Source: Methylococcales bacterium
Lineage (GTDB): Bacteria; Pseudomonadota; Gammaproteobacteria; Methylococcales; Methylomonadaceae
Direction: 5' to 3'
Assembly (NCBI GenBank): GCA_030949405.1
Contig: JAUZSN010000002.1
Location: 620,001 to 684,000 of the forward strand
DNA length: 64,000 nt
Part shown: positions 1 to 8,637 of the stretch, piece by piece
How the letters are laid out: each line of letters begins with the position of its first letter
How positions within the stretch are numbered: position 1 is the stretch's first letter
The notes under the pieces: model-generated
What the model saw: only the letters and a program-made list of their open reading frames with translations
What the model was told of the DNA's origin: nothing
Databases searched by the model: none
Made by a program: the position numbers and the translations under genes

Positions 1-1
1 G

Positions 2-136
2 CGTAAATATGTTGGTTTAGAAGGCGGTGTTGTTGGTATTGATACGTTTGGCGAATCAGCACCTGGCGGCGTTGTCCTGAATCACTTTGGCTTTACCGTT
101 GAAAATGTTGTGGCTACTGTTGAGACAGTCATTTAA
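2..136 (+). CDS. tkt: Transketolase, C-terminal end (partial)
   Basis: The window opens inside a gene. Frame 2 is open from base 2 to a TAA at 134-136 and encodes the last 44 residues. The segment IDTFGESAPGG followed by HFGFTVENVV is the typical carboxy end of transketolase, where the family has FGESAP and FGFTVENV. Transketolase moves two-carbon units between sugar phosphates using thiamine diphosphate, in the cytoplasm. Its position ahead of transaldolase and aldolase fits a pentose-phosphate or ribulose monophosphate (formaldehyde fixation) gene group. The catalytic domains are outside the window, so the call rests on the tail only. Confidence 0.9.
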   Translation, partial: RKYVGLEGGVVGIDTFGESAPGGVVLNHFGFTVENVVATVETVI

Positions 137-289
137 AACACGAAGGACTTTATCTACGCTAAATTAATTTAAGCTATTGATATTTTTAAAAGTGTCAATT
201 TTTAACAAGTTGCGTTACGATAGTAATTTTAAAGTTAATTCATGCGTAGATATAGGTATTAAAATAACGTATATGAGGGGAATTTAAAC

Positions 290-970
290 GTGAAGATACA
301 ACATTTGACCAGTGGTTTGATTGCTGCAATGGTATTAGCGAGTCCTATCGTTGGGGCAGAAGACTATCCAGCAGCTAATTTTCAACCAAAAGTTATTTAT
401 ATTGATGCTGATGAAGCCAGAAAATCGTCGGCAACATCATCAACAAGCCAGAGTAAAGGTGAAACCAGCCAGCCAGATTCTAATTATCCTGCGGCTAATT
501 TTCAACCGACTGTTATTTATAGTGATTCAGATTACAAGAAAAGTGCGTCGCCTAGTTCATCAGCGAGTAAAAGTTCTAGTTCGTCTTCCTCATCTGAAAC
601 CGTAGCTGAATCTTCCGAAGCATCAGAAGATGAGTCTATGGTGACTTTGCTAGGTTTATTTGCATTAGCAGCCGTTGGATTTGTCTTTTTAAGAAAAAAA
701 TCATCATCTGAGCCTAAAAAAGCCACCGTAAGAGCGCGTGCAGCCTCTAACAACAGGGCAAGGCCTCAAGCAAATGGCGCAACTGGAGTTGCTCGGTATT
801 TAAGTAAAAATATGCCCGAACTTTCATCCGTCGCTGTTTATTTAAAAAATAAAAACAATGTTCAAGCGTCAGGTGTTTCTAAGTATATGGCGAAAAGAAT
901 TGTTGCGGCAAAAGCAGCCGCCGTAGCAAAAAGAACAGGTGTTGAAAAATATTTGCGTGACCGAGGATAG
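290..970 (+). CDS. Membrane protein with cytoplasmic GVxKYL motif tail
   Basis: I do not recognise this 226-residue protein as a named family. It starts with GTG at 290, nine bases after a GAGGGG ribosome site. Residues 1-23 look like a signal peptide ending VGA. Two copies of YPAANFQP (26-33 and 66-73) follow, then a serine-rich stretch (84-107), one membrane segment (about 117-134) closed by RKK, and a basic tail. The tail carries four related motifs: TGVARYL (165-171), VAVYL (181-185), SGVSKYM (194-200) and TGVEKYL (216-222). The predicted topology puts the first half in the periplasm and the motifs in the cytoplasm. The next gene, three bases downstream, is made almost wholly of the same motif, so the two very likely work together. 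Function unknown. Confidence 0.75.
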   Translation: MKIQHLTSGLIAAMVLASPIVGAEDYPAANFQPKVIYIDADEARKSSATSSTSQSKGETSQPDSNYPAANFQPTVIYSDSDYKKSASPSSSASKSSSSSSSSETVAESSEASEDESMVTLLGLFALAAVGFVFLRKKSSSEPKKATVRARAASNNRARPQANGATGVARYLSKNMPELSSVAVYLKNKNNVQASGVSKYMAKRIVAAKAAAVAKRTGVEKYLRDRG

Positions 971-973
971 AAT

Positions 974-1612
974 ATGGCAGGTTTATTTGGATTTATATTC
1001 GGAGAATCACCGAAAGCTCAAGTTTATAGAAACGATAATGATGTTGTCGTTGACAATACAACCGTTAATGAATATGGCGCGAGTGATTTAACAGGCGTTG
1101 CTAAATATTTACAAGGTCAAAAAACACCCGCTTCTGCGACAGGTGTGGCTAAATATTTAAAAACAAAAGAACAACACAGTCCCAGTCGCGTTGCTAAGTA
1201 TTTGGCGAGACAGGCGATTGCATCAAAACAAAAAATAGAAAGTGATGTTTCTGAAATAATTTCTGCCACAGGGGTCGAAAAATATTTAAAAACACACGAA
1301 AACAGACCTAAAGCCAGTGGAGTTGCTAAGTATTTAGCAAACCAAAGCCAACACTCTGCAAGTGGTGTAGCTAAATATATGGCCAGAAGAATCATTGCAG
1401 CAAGGAATGCCCCGCCTGTCATTAAAACGAGTGGTGTGGCTTTATATTTAGAAAACCGTAAAGAAGTGTTAGCAACGGGCGTAAGTAAATATATGGCAAA
1501 GCAAGTTTTAATGGCTAAAACAATAGTGGCTGAAACCGCCGCTGTTGTTGAGTCAACGGTTACGTTAGAACCCGTAACAGGGGTTGAAAAATATTTGCAG
1601 GCTAAAAGCTAA
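974..1612 (+). CDS. Soluble protein of nine (S/T)GVxKYL repeats
   Basis: This 212-residue protein has no signal peptide or membrane segment. It begins MAGLFGFIFGE and then repeats one short motif nine times, at about residues 40, 56, 72, 99, 115, 130, 153, 168 and 202. The core is (S/T)GV(A/E/S)KY(L/M), separated by 8-28 residues rich in K, A, Q and S. The motif order at the end (SGVSKYM then TGVEKYL) is the same as in the upstream membrane protein, so the two share an ancestor. Start is the ATG at 974 behind GAGG. The array resembles a multivalent linear-motif or short-helix scaffold more than an enzyme. The neighbours tkt and tal suggest, without proof, a link with central carbon metabolism. 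Confidence 0.75.
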   Translation: MAGLFGFIFGESPKAQVYRNDNDVVVDNTTVNEYGASDLTGVAKYLQGQKTPASATGVAKYLKTKEQHSPSRVAKYLARQAIASKQKIESDVSEIISATGVEKYLKTHENRPKASGVAKYLANQSQHSASGVAKYMARRIIAARNAPPVIKTSGVALYLENRKEVLATGVSKYMAKQVLMAKTIVAETAAVVESTVTLEPVTGVEKYLQAKS

Positions 1613-1626
1613 CTCATTAAATTCTT

Positions 1627-1770
1627 TATCTGGATGCGCGTTAGCGGGTCCAGATAGAAATTATAATCATCGCAAGCCTTATTGGATTATGAAAAATATT
1701 TTTTATAACCCAATAGCGCTAGGTAACTGTAAAAGGTTATTTATTTGCATTCATTTTATATTAATAACCT
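1627..1770 (+). promoter_or_regulatory. Three inverted repeats upstream of tal
   Basis: The 175-base gap before transaldolase holds three hairpin-forming repeats. The first is TATCTGGA/TCCAGATA (1627-1634 with 1649-1656). The second is a long imperfect palindrome, arms about 1680-1697 and 1698-1715, with outer arms TATTGG/CCAATA. The third is AGGTTATT/AATAACCT (1734-1741 with 1763-1770), ending 17 bases before the tal start codon. None is followed by a clear T-run, so ordinary terminators are not obvious. They could be weak terminators, mRNA-stability stems or a leader. The inverted repeats are seen directly; a regulatory role is inference. Confidence 0.4.
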
Positions 1771-1787
1771 AAAGGTATTTTCTAATT

Positions 1788-2771
1788 ATGGCAAATCTAC
1801 TTGATCAACTAAAAGAAATGACTGTTGTCGTTGCCGACACGGGTGACTTGGAAGCAATTGGAAAGTTTACACCGCGTGATGCCACTACAAACCCCTCGTT
1901 AATTACGATGGCCGCTCAAATGCCTCAGTATCAAGCGATTGTAGATAATACACTGACAAGTGCAAGAGCCACTTTAGGGGCTGCGGCAAGCGCAGCAGAG
2001 GTTGTTACCTTAGCATTTGATCGACTTGCAGTTTCTTTTGGTCTTGAAATTCTTAAAATTGTATCAGGTCGGGTTTCTACCGAAGTTGATGCACGTCTTT
2101 CTTTTGATACCGAAGCGACCATTACAAAAGGTCGTGAGTTAATTGCTCAGTATGAAGCGGCGGGTGTTTCTAAAGAGCGTATCTTAATTAAAATTGCAGC
2201 TACGTGGGAAGGGATTAAAGCGGCTGAAGTTTTAGAAAAAGAAGGCATTAGTTGTAACTTAACGTTATTATTTGGTTTACATCAAGCGATTGCGTGTGCG
2301 GAAGGTGGAATCACACTTATTTCACCTTTCGTAGGCCGTATTCTTGATTGGTATAAAAAAGACAGCGGTCGTGATTCTTATGAAGCTCACGAAGATCCAG
2401 GTGTTGTTTCAGTGACGGCTGTTTATAACTATTACAAAAAATTTGGCTATAAAACTGAAGTTATGGGCGCGAGTTTCCGTAATGTCGGTGAAATTACCGA
2501 ATTAGCAGGTTCTGATTTATTGACTATTTCGCCTGCATTATTAGCGACGTTACAAGAAACTGAAGCGGAATTGCCACGTAAATTAACGCAAGAAAATGCA
2601 GATGCGGCAGATATTGAAAAGATCACGATTGATAAAGCCACTTTTGACAAAATGCACGCTGAAAACCAAATGGCAACCGATAAATTAGCTGAAGGCATTG
2701 ATGGATTTTCTAAAGCATTAGTTACTTTAGAAGAATTATTAGCTGACCGCCTAACAAGCTTAGAAGCCTAA
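1788..2771 (+). CDS. tal: Transaldolase
   Basis: The 327-residue product matches the TalB-type transaldolase, usually about 317 residues. It transfers a dihydroxyacetone unit between sedoheptulose 7-phosphate and glyceraldehyde 3-phosphate through a lysine Schiff base. Diagnostic stretches are VVADTGD (15-21), DATTNPSLI (31-39) and [11 protein letters not shown], in which K135 is the catalytic lysine. The start is the ATG at 1788; the upstream AAAGG is a modest ribosome site. It sits between the GVxKYL genes and class II aldolase, in a set that regenerates ribulose 5-phosphate. In methylotrophs with the ribulose monophosphate cycle these enzymes carry the main carbon flux. No oddities. Confidence 0.96.
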   Translation: MANLLDQLKEMTVVVADTGDLEAIGKFTPRDATTNPSLITMAAQMPQYQAIVDNTLTSARATLGAAASAAEVVTLAFDRLAVSFGLEILKIVSGRVSTEVDARLSFDTEATITKGRELIAQYEAAGVSKERILIKIAATWEGIKAAEVLEKEGISCNLTLLFGLHQAIACAEGGITLISPFVGRILDWYKKDSGRDSYEAHEDPGVVSVTAVYNYYKKFGYKTEVMGASFRNVGEITELAGSDLLTISPALLATLQETEAELPRKLTQENADAADIEKITIDKATFDKMHAENQMATDKLAEGIDGFSKALVTLEELLADRLTSLEA

Positions 2772-2787
2772 ATAACTCTATACTGAG

Positions 2788-2811
2788 CATCGCGTTTTTA
2801 TGAGCGCGATG
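2788..2811 (+). other. Hairpin between tal and fba
   Basis: CATCGCG (2788-2794) and CGCGATG (2805-2811) form a seven-base-pair stem with a ten-base loop between tal and fba. No run of T follows. It may moderate read-through or mRNA decay between the two genes. Confidence 0.4.
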
Positions 2812-2840
2812 GTGTTGTTAAACTCTTAATTTTAAAGAAT

Positions 2841-3920
2841 ATGTCTCAAAAAATTTTAGATGCTGTTAAACCTGGTGTTATCACGGGTGACGATGTACAA
2901 AAAGTCTTTGCAATTTGTAAAGAAAATTCCCTTGCTTTACCTGCTGTTAATACCATTAACACCGATTCCGTTAATGCGGTTTTAGAAGCGGCTGCAAAAG
3001 CGAAATCTGCGGTTGTTATTCAGTTTTCAAATGGGGGGGCGGCTTTCTTTTCAGGCAAAGGTCTGAAACTAGAAGGACAACAAAATGCAATTTTAGGTGC
3101 CATTTCGGGTGCAAAACATGTTCATAACATGGCCGTGCATTATGGCGTTCCTGTTATTTTACATACTGATCACGCGGCGAAAAAATTATTGCCTTGGATT
3201 GACGGTTTATTAGATGCAGGTGAAAAACACTTTGCAGAAACAGGTAAGCCTTTATTTAGCTCACACATGCTAGATTTATCCGAAGAGAGCTTAGAAGAAA
3301 ACATTGAGACTTGCGGTAAATATTTAGCGCGTATGTCTAAAATGGGGATGACCTTAGAGATCGAATTAGGGTGTACTGGCGGTGAAGAAGATGGCGTTGA
3401 TAACTCAGGTATGGATATAGCTGATTTATACACGAAACCAGAAGAAGTGGCTTATGCTTATGAAGAATTAAGCAAAATTAGCCCATGTTTCACCATTGCA
3501 GCCTCTTTTGGTAACGTACACGGTGTTTATAAGCCAGGTAATGTTAAATTAACGCCGACTATTTTGCGTGATTCTCAAGCTTACGTTTCAAAAAAATACA
3601 ATCTTCCTGCGAACAGCTTAAACTTTGTATTCCACGGCGGTTCAGGTTCAAGCGAAGAAGAAATTAAAGAGTCGATTGGTTACGGTGTTATCAAAATGAA
3701 TATTGATACCGATACACAATGGGCCACTTGGGAAGGAGTGATGAATTTCTATAAAGAAAATGAAGCTTATTTGCAAGGTCAAATTGGTAACCCTGATGGG
3801 GAAGATAGTCCAAATAAAAAATACTATGATCCTCGTGTTTGGCAACGTGCTGGTGAAGTAGGTATGGCAAACCGTTTAGCGCAAACATTTGCTGATTTAA
3901 ACGCAACGGATTCATTATAA
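2841..3920 (+). CDS. fba: Class II fructose-bisphosphate aldolase
   Basis: At 359 residues this has the same length as Escherichia coli FbaA, the zinc-dependent class II aldolase, which splits fructose 1,6-bisphosphate into dihydroxyacetone phosphate and glyceraldehyde 3-phosphate. The motif HTDHAAKKLLPW carries the catalytic Asp110 and zinc ligand His111. ELGCTGGEEDGVD holds the next glutamate, FGNVHGVYKPGN and FHGGSGS carry the remaining zinc histidines and phosphate loop, and NIDTDTQWA is the phosphate-binding segment. It follows tal by 69 bases and is closed by a strong terminator, so tal-fba is probably one transcript. No strong ribosome site is visible before the ATG at 2841. Confidence 0.96.
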   Translation: MSQKILDAVKPGVITGDDVQKVFAICKENSLALPAVNTINTDSVNAVLEAAAKAKSAVVIQFSNGGAAFFSGKGLKLEGQQNAILGAISGAKHVHNMAVHYGVPVILHTDHAAKKLLPWIDGLLDAGEKHFAETGKPLFSSHMLDLSEESLEENIETCGKYLARMSKMGMTLEIELGCTGGEEDGVDNSGMDIADLYTKPEEVAYAYEELSKISPCFTIAASFGNVHGVYKPGNVKLTPTILRDSQAYVSKKYNLPANSLNFVFHGGSGSSEEEIKESIGYGVIKMNIDTDTQWATWEGVMNFYKENEAYLQGQIGNPDGEDSPNKKYYDPRVWQRAGEVGMANRLAQTFADLNATDSL

Positions 3921-3971
3921 GCGTTTAATAAAAATAAATAGTCTTCCTTATGAAGGCTGTTTAAAAATCAA

Positions 3972-4001
3972 GGTCGATGTGATAAGCATCGGCTTTTTTT
4001 T
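3972..4001 (+). terminator. Rho-independent terminator after fba
   Basis: GGTCGATG and CATCGGC pair as a stem with a short TGATAAG loop, directly followed by eight Ts (3994-4001). This closes the tkt-to-fba transcript. Confidence 0.85.
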
Positions 4002-4145
4002 GCTTTGAAACTTATCAGATTAATTCAAGTCCGTTTAAAATTAAGGAAAAATCATAGCACTTAGGAATGCGGATTTAATAAAACCCAAAAATTAATAAAT
4101 TATATTAGTTGATAACAAGCTTTGAATCAAGTATGCTCTATTGTT

Positions 4146-5262
4146 ATGAAAATACAAAATTATCCAGTAAACATTGAAGCGCAAATGCGCAATTTTTATA
4201 ATAGCTTATCGGAAAAAGACCGTCGCCATTACTCGCGGTCAACAGGAATTAAAAACCGACCTATCTAATGAAAAGCAACGCATTCGCAAATCAGGAGGAG
4301 GACGTAACTTTTTACTGCCAACCCTTGATGGAATAGATGAGGTATTTTTAGACGTATTGAAAAATAACACGGCGGGATCTCCCATGGATGAAACGATAAA
4401 ATGGACAAATTTATCGCGCCCTGCTATCGCGAAAAAGCTTGGGGAACAAGGCTTTCCAATGAGTGTAACGGTTGTTGATAGACTGTTGAAAAAACATAAT
4501 TTTCGTCCACGGCAAGCTTTTAAAGCCGAGGCAGGAAAGTCTAATATCCCTTATCGAGACGAACAATTTAAGAATATTGAACGCCTCAAGCAGGAATATA
4601 CAACACAGGGAGATCCTGTTTTGAGTATGGATGTTAAAAAAAAGAATTAATCGGTAATTTCTTTCGTGCAGGTACGCTTTACACACAAGAAATTATCCGT
4701 GTAAATGACCATGATTTTCCATCCTATGCCAAAGGTAAAGTTGTACCTCATGGGATTGTATGATATTAATCGTAACGTAGGTTATATCACTCTGGGAGTC
4801 AGTCATGATACCTCTGAGTTTGCCTGCAAATGTATTCGTCAATGGTGGTTAGAGCATGGACAGGCATTGTATGAGGGATCGACAAATTTATTGCTACTAT
4901 GTGACTGCGGTGGTAGTAATAATGCACGCTATTATATTTTCAAAGAAGATTTGGAAAAATTGTCAGAGGAATTAAAGATTAATATTCGTATCGCCCATTA
5001 TCCGCCGTATACATCGAAATATAACCCAATAGAACATCGCTTATTTCCGCATATTACAAGAGCTTGCAAAGGCGTTGTTTTTAAAAATGTTGAATTGGTT
5101 AATAATTTGATGGCAAAAGCCAAAACTACTACAGGCTTAAAAGTATTTTCGAGCATTCTCAATACAACCTTTGAAATAGGGCGTAAAGTGGCGGACAGCA
5201 ATTCCCGCTCCCACAAAAATATCTATAAATATCAATCAGATAAGAAAATCGTGATTGGATGA
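4146..5262 (+). pseudogene. Broken ISAzo13-family transposase
   Basis: The region encodes a Rhodopirellula-type (ISAzo13) DDE transposase in pieces. The amino end starts at ATG 4146 (SEKDRRHYS) and then has a deletion near 4225. The middle frame carries the family hallmarks KQRIRKSGGGR, then SVTVVDRLL and SMDVKKK. After an A8 run (4636-4643) the reading moves to the -1 frame, giving KKKELIGNF exactly as the family requires. A further extra base near 4757 shifts again before the last block, which holds CDCGGSNN and the catalytic-glutamate segment YNPIEHRLF. At least three lesions make it inactive. Terminal repeats were not found. Downstream, 5263-5400 holds nothing I can identify. Confidence 0.85.
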
Positions 5263-5876
5263 AATGTAAGTGAAATATTATTAGATGACGCATTTATATC
5301 ATATAATAGTTTAAATAGATTTTTAATTTAAAAATAAGCGATGGCGAAATCCAGCAAATACATATTAAAAGCTGGGGTGATGAGGTATTATTATAATCAA
5401 TTAAGCCACTTTTAAAGTGTCACTATTTTCAGTGTTTATCAGCTCACCGCATCTTTCTAAAATAAAATAACCTTGCTTTAATAATTCATCTTTTGTCTCT
5501 TTATTAAAATAAAAAGAGGCCATTGCGCCGTAAAGTTTATAATTTTGATAAATAGGGAATAATTTTTTAAAATGATTAAATTTGCGTTCCAATTTTTCAA
5601 TATTATTGAAATGCGCTTTGTATTTCACTTCAATAATGGCAATGGATTCTCCGTTGGTTAAAAATAAGTCGTATTCTTCCTGAATTTTTCCCCTATGTTT
5701 TTCCATATTTTTAGTAATATCATCAAATTTTATTCGCCCTAACTGATTATTTTTTATGAGGCTATTGTAAAAAAATCCTCGGTAATATCCCCTTGGTTTC
5801 GACTGACTCCACCAATCATTTTAGCAATTTTATCAAGCTTTCGATCCGTTTCTTTTAATTGCGTATCAGTTTTTTG

Positions 5877-7580
5877 GGCTACCAACTTAAGACGGGACAA
5901 AATAAAGAACTAACTGCGATATTCTTGTATCATAGGTTAATGACTAAAAAAACAGAACAACACAGAAAATACGCGCAGCTAGTCACGCAATTATCGCTGA
6001 AATTACAACAACAGGCAAGCAAACTGTTCGTAACTTAGCTTCAATTGTTGGTCGCTCAAAAAGCAGTGTGCATCGTCATCGTCAAGCGCAAACAAAGCGA
6101 AATCGACATCCTGAATCATCATTATGGGAAACCGAGGCAGGTAGTTCTTGGCAAAGATTAATGGTGTTTTCCGCCTTGTATGTCTTTGGATTAAAGGCAG
6201 GCGTAGGTGCAGAGACTTTATCGCTGTTTTTTAAAATGATACGGATTGACACCCATGTGGGCGTATCACCCGACGCACTGCGGACTCAAATCAATAAAAT
6301 GGAAGTCTTATTGCCGCAGTTTCAGCAAGAATGCGAAAAAAGTGTGAAAAAACAAACACGTAAAGTTGTTGCTGGGCTGGATGAGACTTTTTTCGGCAAC
6401 TTTATGATTTTAGTTTTAATGGACTTACGTTCTGGCTATCTTTTGTTGGAAGATATTAGCGATGATAGGTGCTACGATACTTGGTATAAAAAGGTTTCGC
6501 CACGATTAGAATCATTAGGCATTGAGGTTAATCATGCGATTAGTGATCGCGCTAAGGCGTTGATAAAAATGGCAGTGACGGGGTTTAAGTGCGAATCGGG
6601 GGCAGATATTTTTCATGCTCAACAAGATATGAGTCGCTGGTTAGGCGCGAAAATCGGCAGGCGTGCAGCAAGGGCTGAAAAACAGCGGCAAGCAGCGCAA
6701 ACCGCAGAGTCTACTGTTTCTAAAACGGCAACGATGCAGAAAATTATTGGACTTAAAACAACACGGATAACGGCTGAAAAAGAGCTTGAAGAAGCCAAAA
6801 AAATACAAACAGATTATCACGAAAACTTACAAGGGATTGCGGATGAAGTTCATCCTTTTTCACTCAATGATAGTCGTAGAAACGATGCGGAACAGGTTGA
6901 GAAGTTGCTAGAGTTAAGAGCGCGAGCCTTTGAAAAAATAGCGGAAAAACAAGGGATTAACGATCATAAAGGCGTGATGAAAAAGTTTCGTAATCAAATA
7001 AAACCGTTAGCGGTATCCATCAGTTTTTGGTGGCTTTGGGTACGCGAAACCTTGCAAAATTTGGGGCTTGATGCGGATACCGAATATTGGTTGACCACAA
7101 CATTATTACCCGTTGTTTATTGGCATCAGAAAATGGAACAAACTAAAAGCCGCAGGTCAAAGGAAAACTATCGAAAAGCTTGGGAAACCGCGTCTGATAA
7201 GCTCAAATCAGACCCATTTAGTGCAAAGTTATCAATCAGTGAAATGCAGCGATGGCTAACATTGGCGGAGCATATGGCAAGGCAGTTTCAACGCAGTTCA
7301 TCTGCGGTGGAAGGGCGAAATGGCTGTTTATCGCAAATGTATCGCAATGGGCGAGGTTTGAATAAAAAGCGATTAAACGCGTTGACGGTCATTCATAACT
7401 ACGGAATCAAACGTGAGGATGGCACAACCGCCGCCATGCGTTTATTTGATACCGAGTTTCCAGACTTGTTTTCATGGCTACTGAATGAAATGGGCGAGTT
7501 ACCGCTTCCTAGAAATAGTCGAAAGCGTGTGTTTTCTAACCCTTTGAAATTGCTGGATGTCCCGTCTTAAATTGGTAGCC
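5877..7580 (+). mobile_element. Insertion sequence, DUF6399-type, intact copy (1704 bp)
   Basis: The ends are inverted repeats of 23 bases with one mismatch: GGCTACCAACTTAAGACGGG at 5877 and its complement ending at 7580. An 8-bp direct repeat, GTTTTTTG, flanks it at 5869-5876 and 7581-7588, and is taken as the target duplication. It interrupts the PD-(D/E)XK-like gene described above. The uninterrupted version of the target is visible at about 8720-8735. A near-identical second copy is at 32471-34172. The internal sequence agreement between copies implies recent movement. Confidence 0.92.
5940..7570 (+). CDS. Transposase, DUF6399-type
   Basis: The product cuts and joins the ends of its insertion sequence. 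The long frame from ATG 6068 gives 500 residues, but coding clearly begins upstream. The same frame is open from 5948 and encodes a helix-turn-helix (TVRNLASIVGRSKSSVHRH) with no ATG of its own. An ATG at 5940 opens a short frame (MTKK) that runs into an A7 tract (5946-5952), where a -1 slip would join the two frames. Likely catalytic acids lie in AGLDETFFGN, AISDRAKA and SSSAVEGRNG. Residues about 190-290 of the ATG-6068 product are charged and helical. The family call is from memory of DUF6399 proteins and is moderately secure. Confidence 0.8.
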
Positions 7581-7682
7581 GTTTTTTGTTGTGCGATGGC
7601 TAAACTGGCAACCAGTTGTTTGAGTTCATTATCGGTCATCTTTTTCCTTTTATTATAAAAAACCAGTAACTACTCAGGTAGT

Positions 7683-7794
7683 TGTAGCCCGTATGTAGCT
7701 TGCGGAATACGGGGAAGGATACGTTTATTCGTTAAAAATATCATAAAATACTTTGCCAAACATCCCGTATTCCGCAAGCTACATACGGGCTACA
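7683..7794. repeat. REP-like 31-bp perfect inverted repeat
   Basis: The arm at 7683-7713 (TGTAGCCCGTATGTAGCTTG and the following 11 bases) is the exact reverse complement of the arm at 7764-7794. They are 50 bases apart. Sequences of the type GTAGCCCGxATGxAGC...GGAATxCGGG are common dispersed REP-like palindromes in gammaproteobacteria. A third copy of the first arm is at 8823-8853. The surrounding 7640-7943 gap has no gene. It also contains a small hairpin, TCCCAAG/CTTGGGA, at 7845-7864. Confidence 0.8.
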
Positions 7795-7911
7795 GTAAAT
7801 AATAATCTGAGAGTTACAAAAACCATTTTATTAATCGCAGTGTCTCCCAAGCTGGATCTTGGGAACTAGAAAATAATTTCTTTTGAGGAATTGAACGATA
7901 ACTATCAATCA

Positions 7912-7932
7912 CCCCGTCTAAAGTTGGTAGGC
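7912..7932 (+). repeat. Solo IS-end-like sequence
   Basis: CCCCGTCTAAAGTTGGTAGG resembles the right end of the DUF6399-type insertion sequence (TCCCGTCTTAAGTTGGTAGCC), with about 18 of 21 bases matching. No element body is attached. It is probably a relic of an older insertion. Confidence 0.45.
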
Positions 7933-7943
7933 TACACAACCAA

Positions 7944-8596
7944 TTAAGTGACTTTTAAAAACGTTTGGTTTGACGATTGAATTAAATCACCACAGCGTTC
8001 AAGGACAAAATACCCTTGTTCCAATAATTCATCTTTAGTCTCTTGATTAAAATAAAATGACGCCATTGCACCATATAATTTATAGTCCTTATAAATAGGG
8101 AATAATTTTTTAAAATTATGAATTTTTCGTTCTAATTTTTTAACATCTTGCAAATGCGCTTTGTATTTCACCTCAATAATGGCAATAGATTCACCGTTAG
8201 TTAAAAATATATCATATTCTTCGTGAATTTTTCCACGGTGCTTTTCCATATTTTTAGTGACATCATCAAACTGTAATTGTCCTAGGTAATTATTAACAAT
8301 CAAACTGTTATAAAAAAAATCTTCTGCAATATCCCCTTGATTCGCTCCAATTCCCCCGAGCATTTTAGCAACTTTATCTAATTTTCTGTCAGTTTCTTTA
8401 AGTTGTTTATCAGTTTTTTTTGTTGTTTATCGGTTTCTTTTTGAGAAGACGAAAGCGCTTTAATTAAAACATCGGTTTCTTTTCGAAAAATAGATAATTC
8501 TCTAATCTGAGTTCCAGTTTCTTTAATTTGAAGAGCGGTTTCTTTTTGAGAAATAGCCAAACTTGCTACCAATTCTTTCAGTTCATTATCTGTCAT
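7944..8596 (-). pseudogene. PD-(D/E)XK-like gene, second copy, frameshifted
   Basis: This is the sister of the split gene at 5401-7639. It starts at ATG 8594-8596 (MTDNELKELVASLA). Residues 1-70 are coiled-coil-like, with repeated KETxxQIKE and KETDxxxK units. The nuclease-like domain follows (EDFFYNSL, EEYDIFLTN, IIEVKYK) and ends KVT at 7944. The two parts lie in different frames because a T8 run (8414-8421) is one base short; nine would join them as QQKKTDKQ. Without the shift it would be about 217 residues. Such coiled-coil plus EVK-motif proteins often occur in multiple copies in IS-rich genomes. Function not known. Confidence 0.7.
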
Positions 8597-8637
8597 GATA
8601 TTTTCCTTGCTTGATTTTAGAATTATTGTAACAAAAA

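Larger units (their letters stand above)
5401..7639 (-). pseudogene. PD-(D/E)XK-like gene split by an IS
   Basis: The gene starts at ATG 7637-7639 (MTDNELKQLVASLA) and is cut by an insertion sequence at 5877-7580. It resumes at 5876 with a coiled-coil-like stretch of TDxxLKETD repeats and ends at 5401. The main domain reads EEYDLFLTNGESIAIIEVKYK, where D and EVK look like the PD-(D/E)XK nuclease motif; this resembles DUF3782-type proteins. Besides the IS, a T7 run (5769-5775 on the plus strand) is one base shorter than in the sister copy and breaks the frame just after EDFF. The second copy lies at 7944-8596. Original function unknown; a nuclease-like role is inferred from the motif. Confidence 0.7.

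Noticed and set aside
1117-1422. Minus-strand open frame with repeated YLATP pieces
   Set aside because: Mirror image of the GVxKYL repeat gene.
1584-1772. Small open frame between the repeat gene and tal
   Set aside because: Starts inside the repeat gene and runs through the hairpin region; no ribosome site or recognisable sequence.
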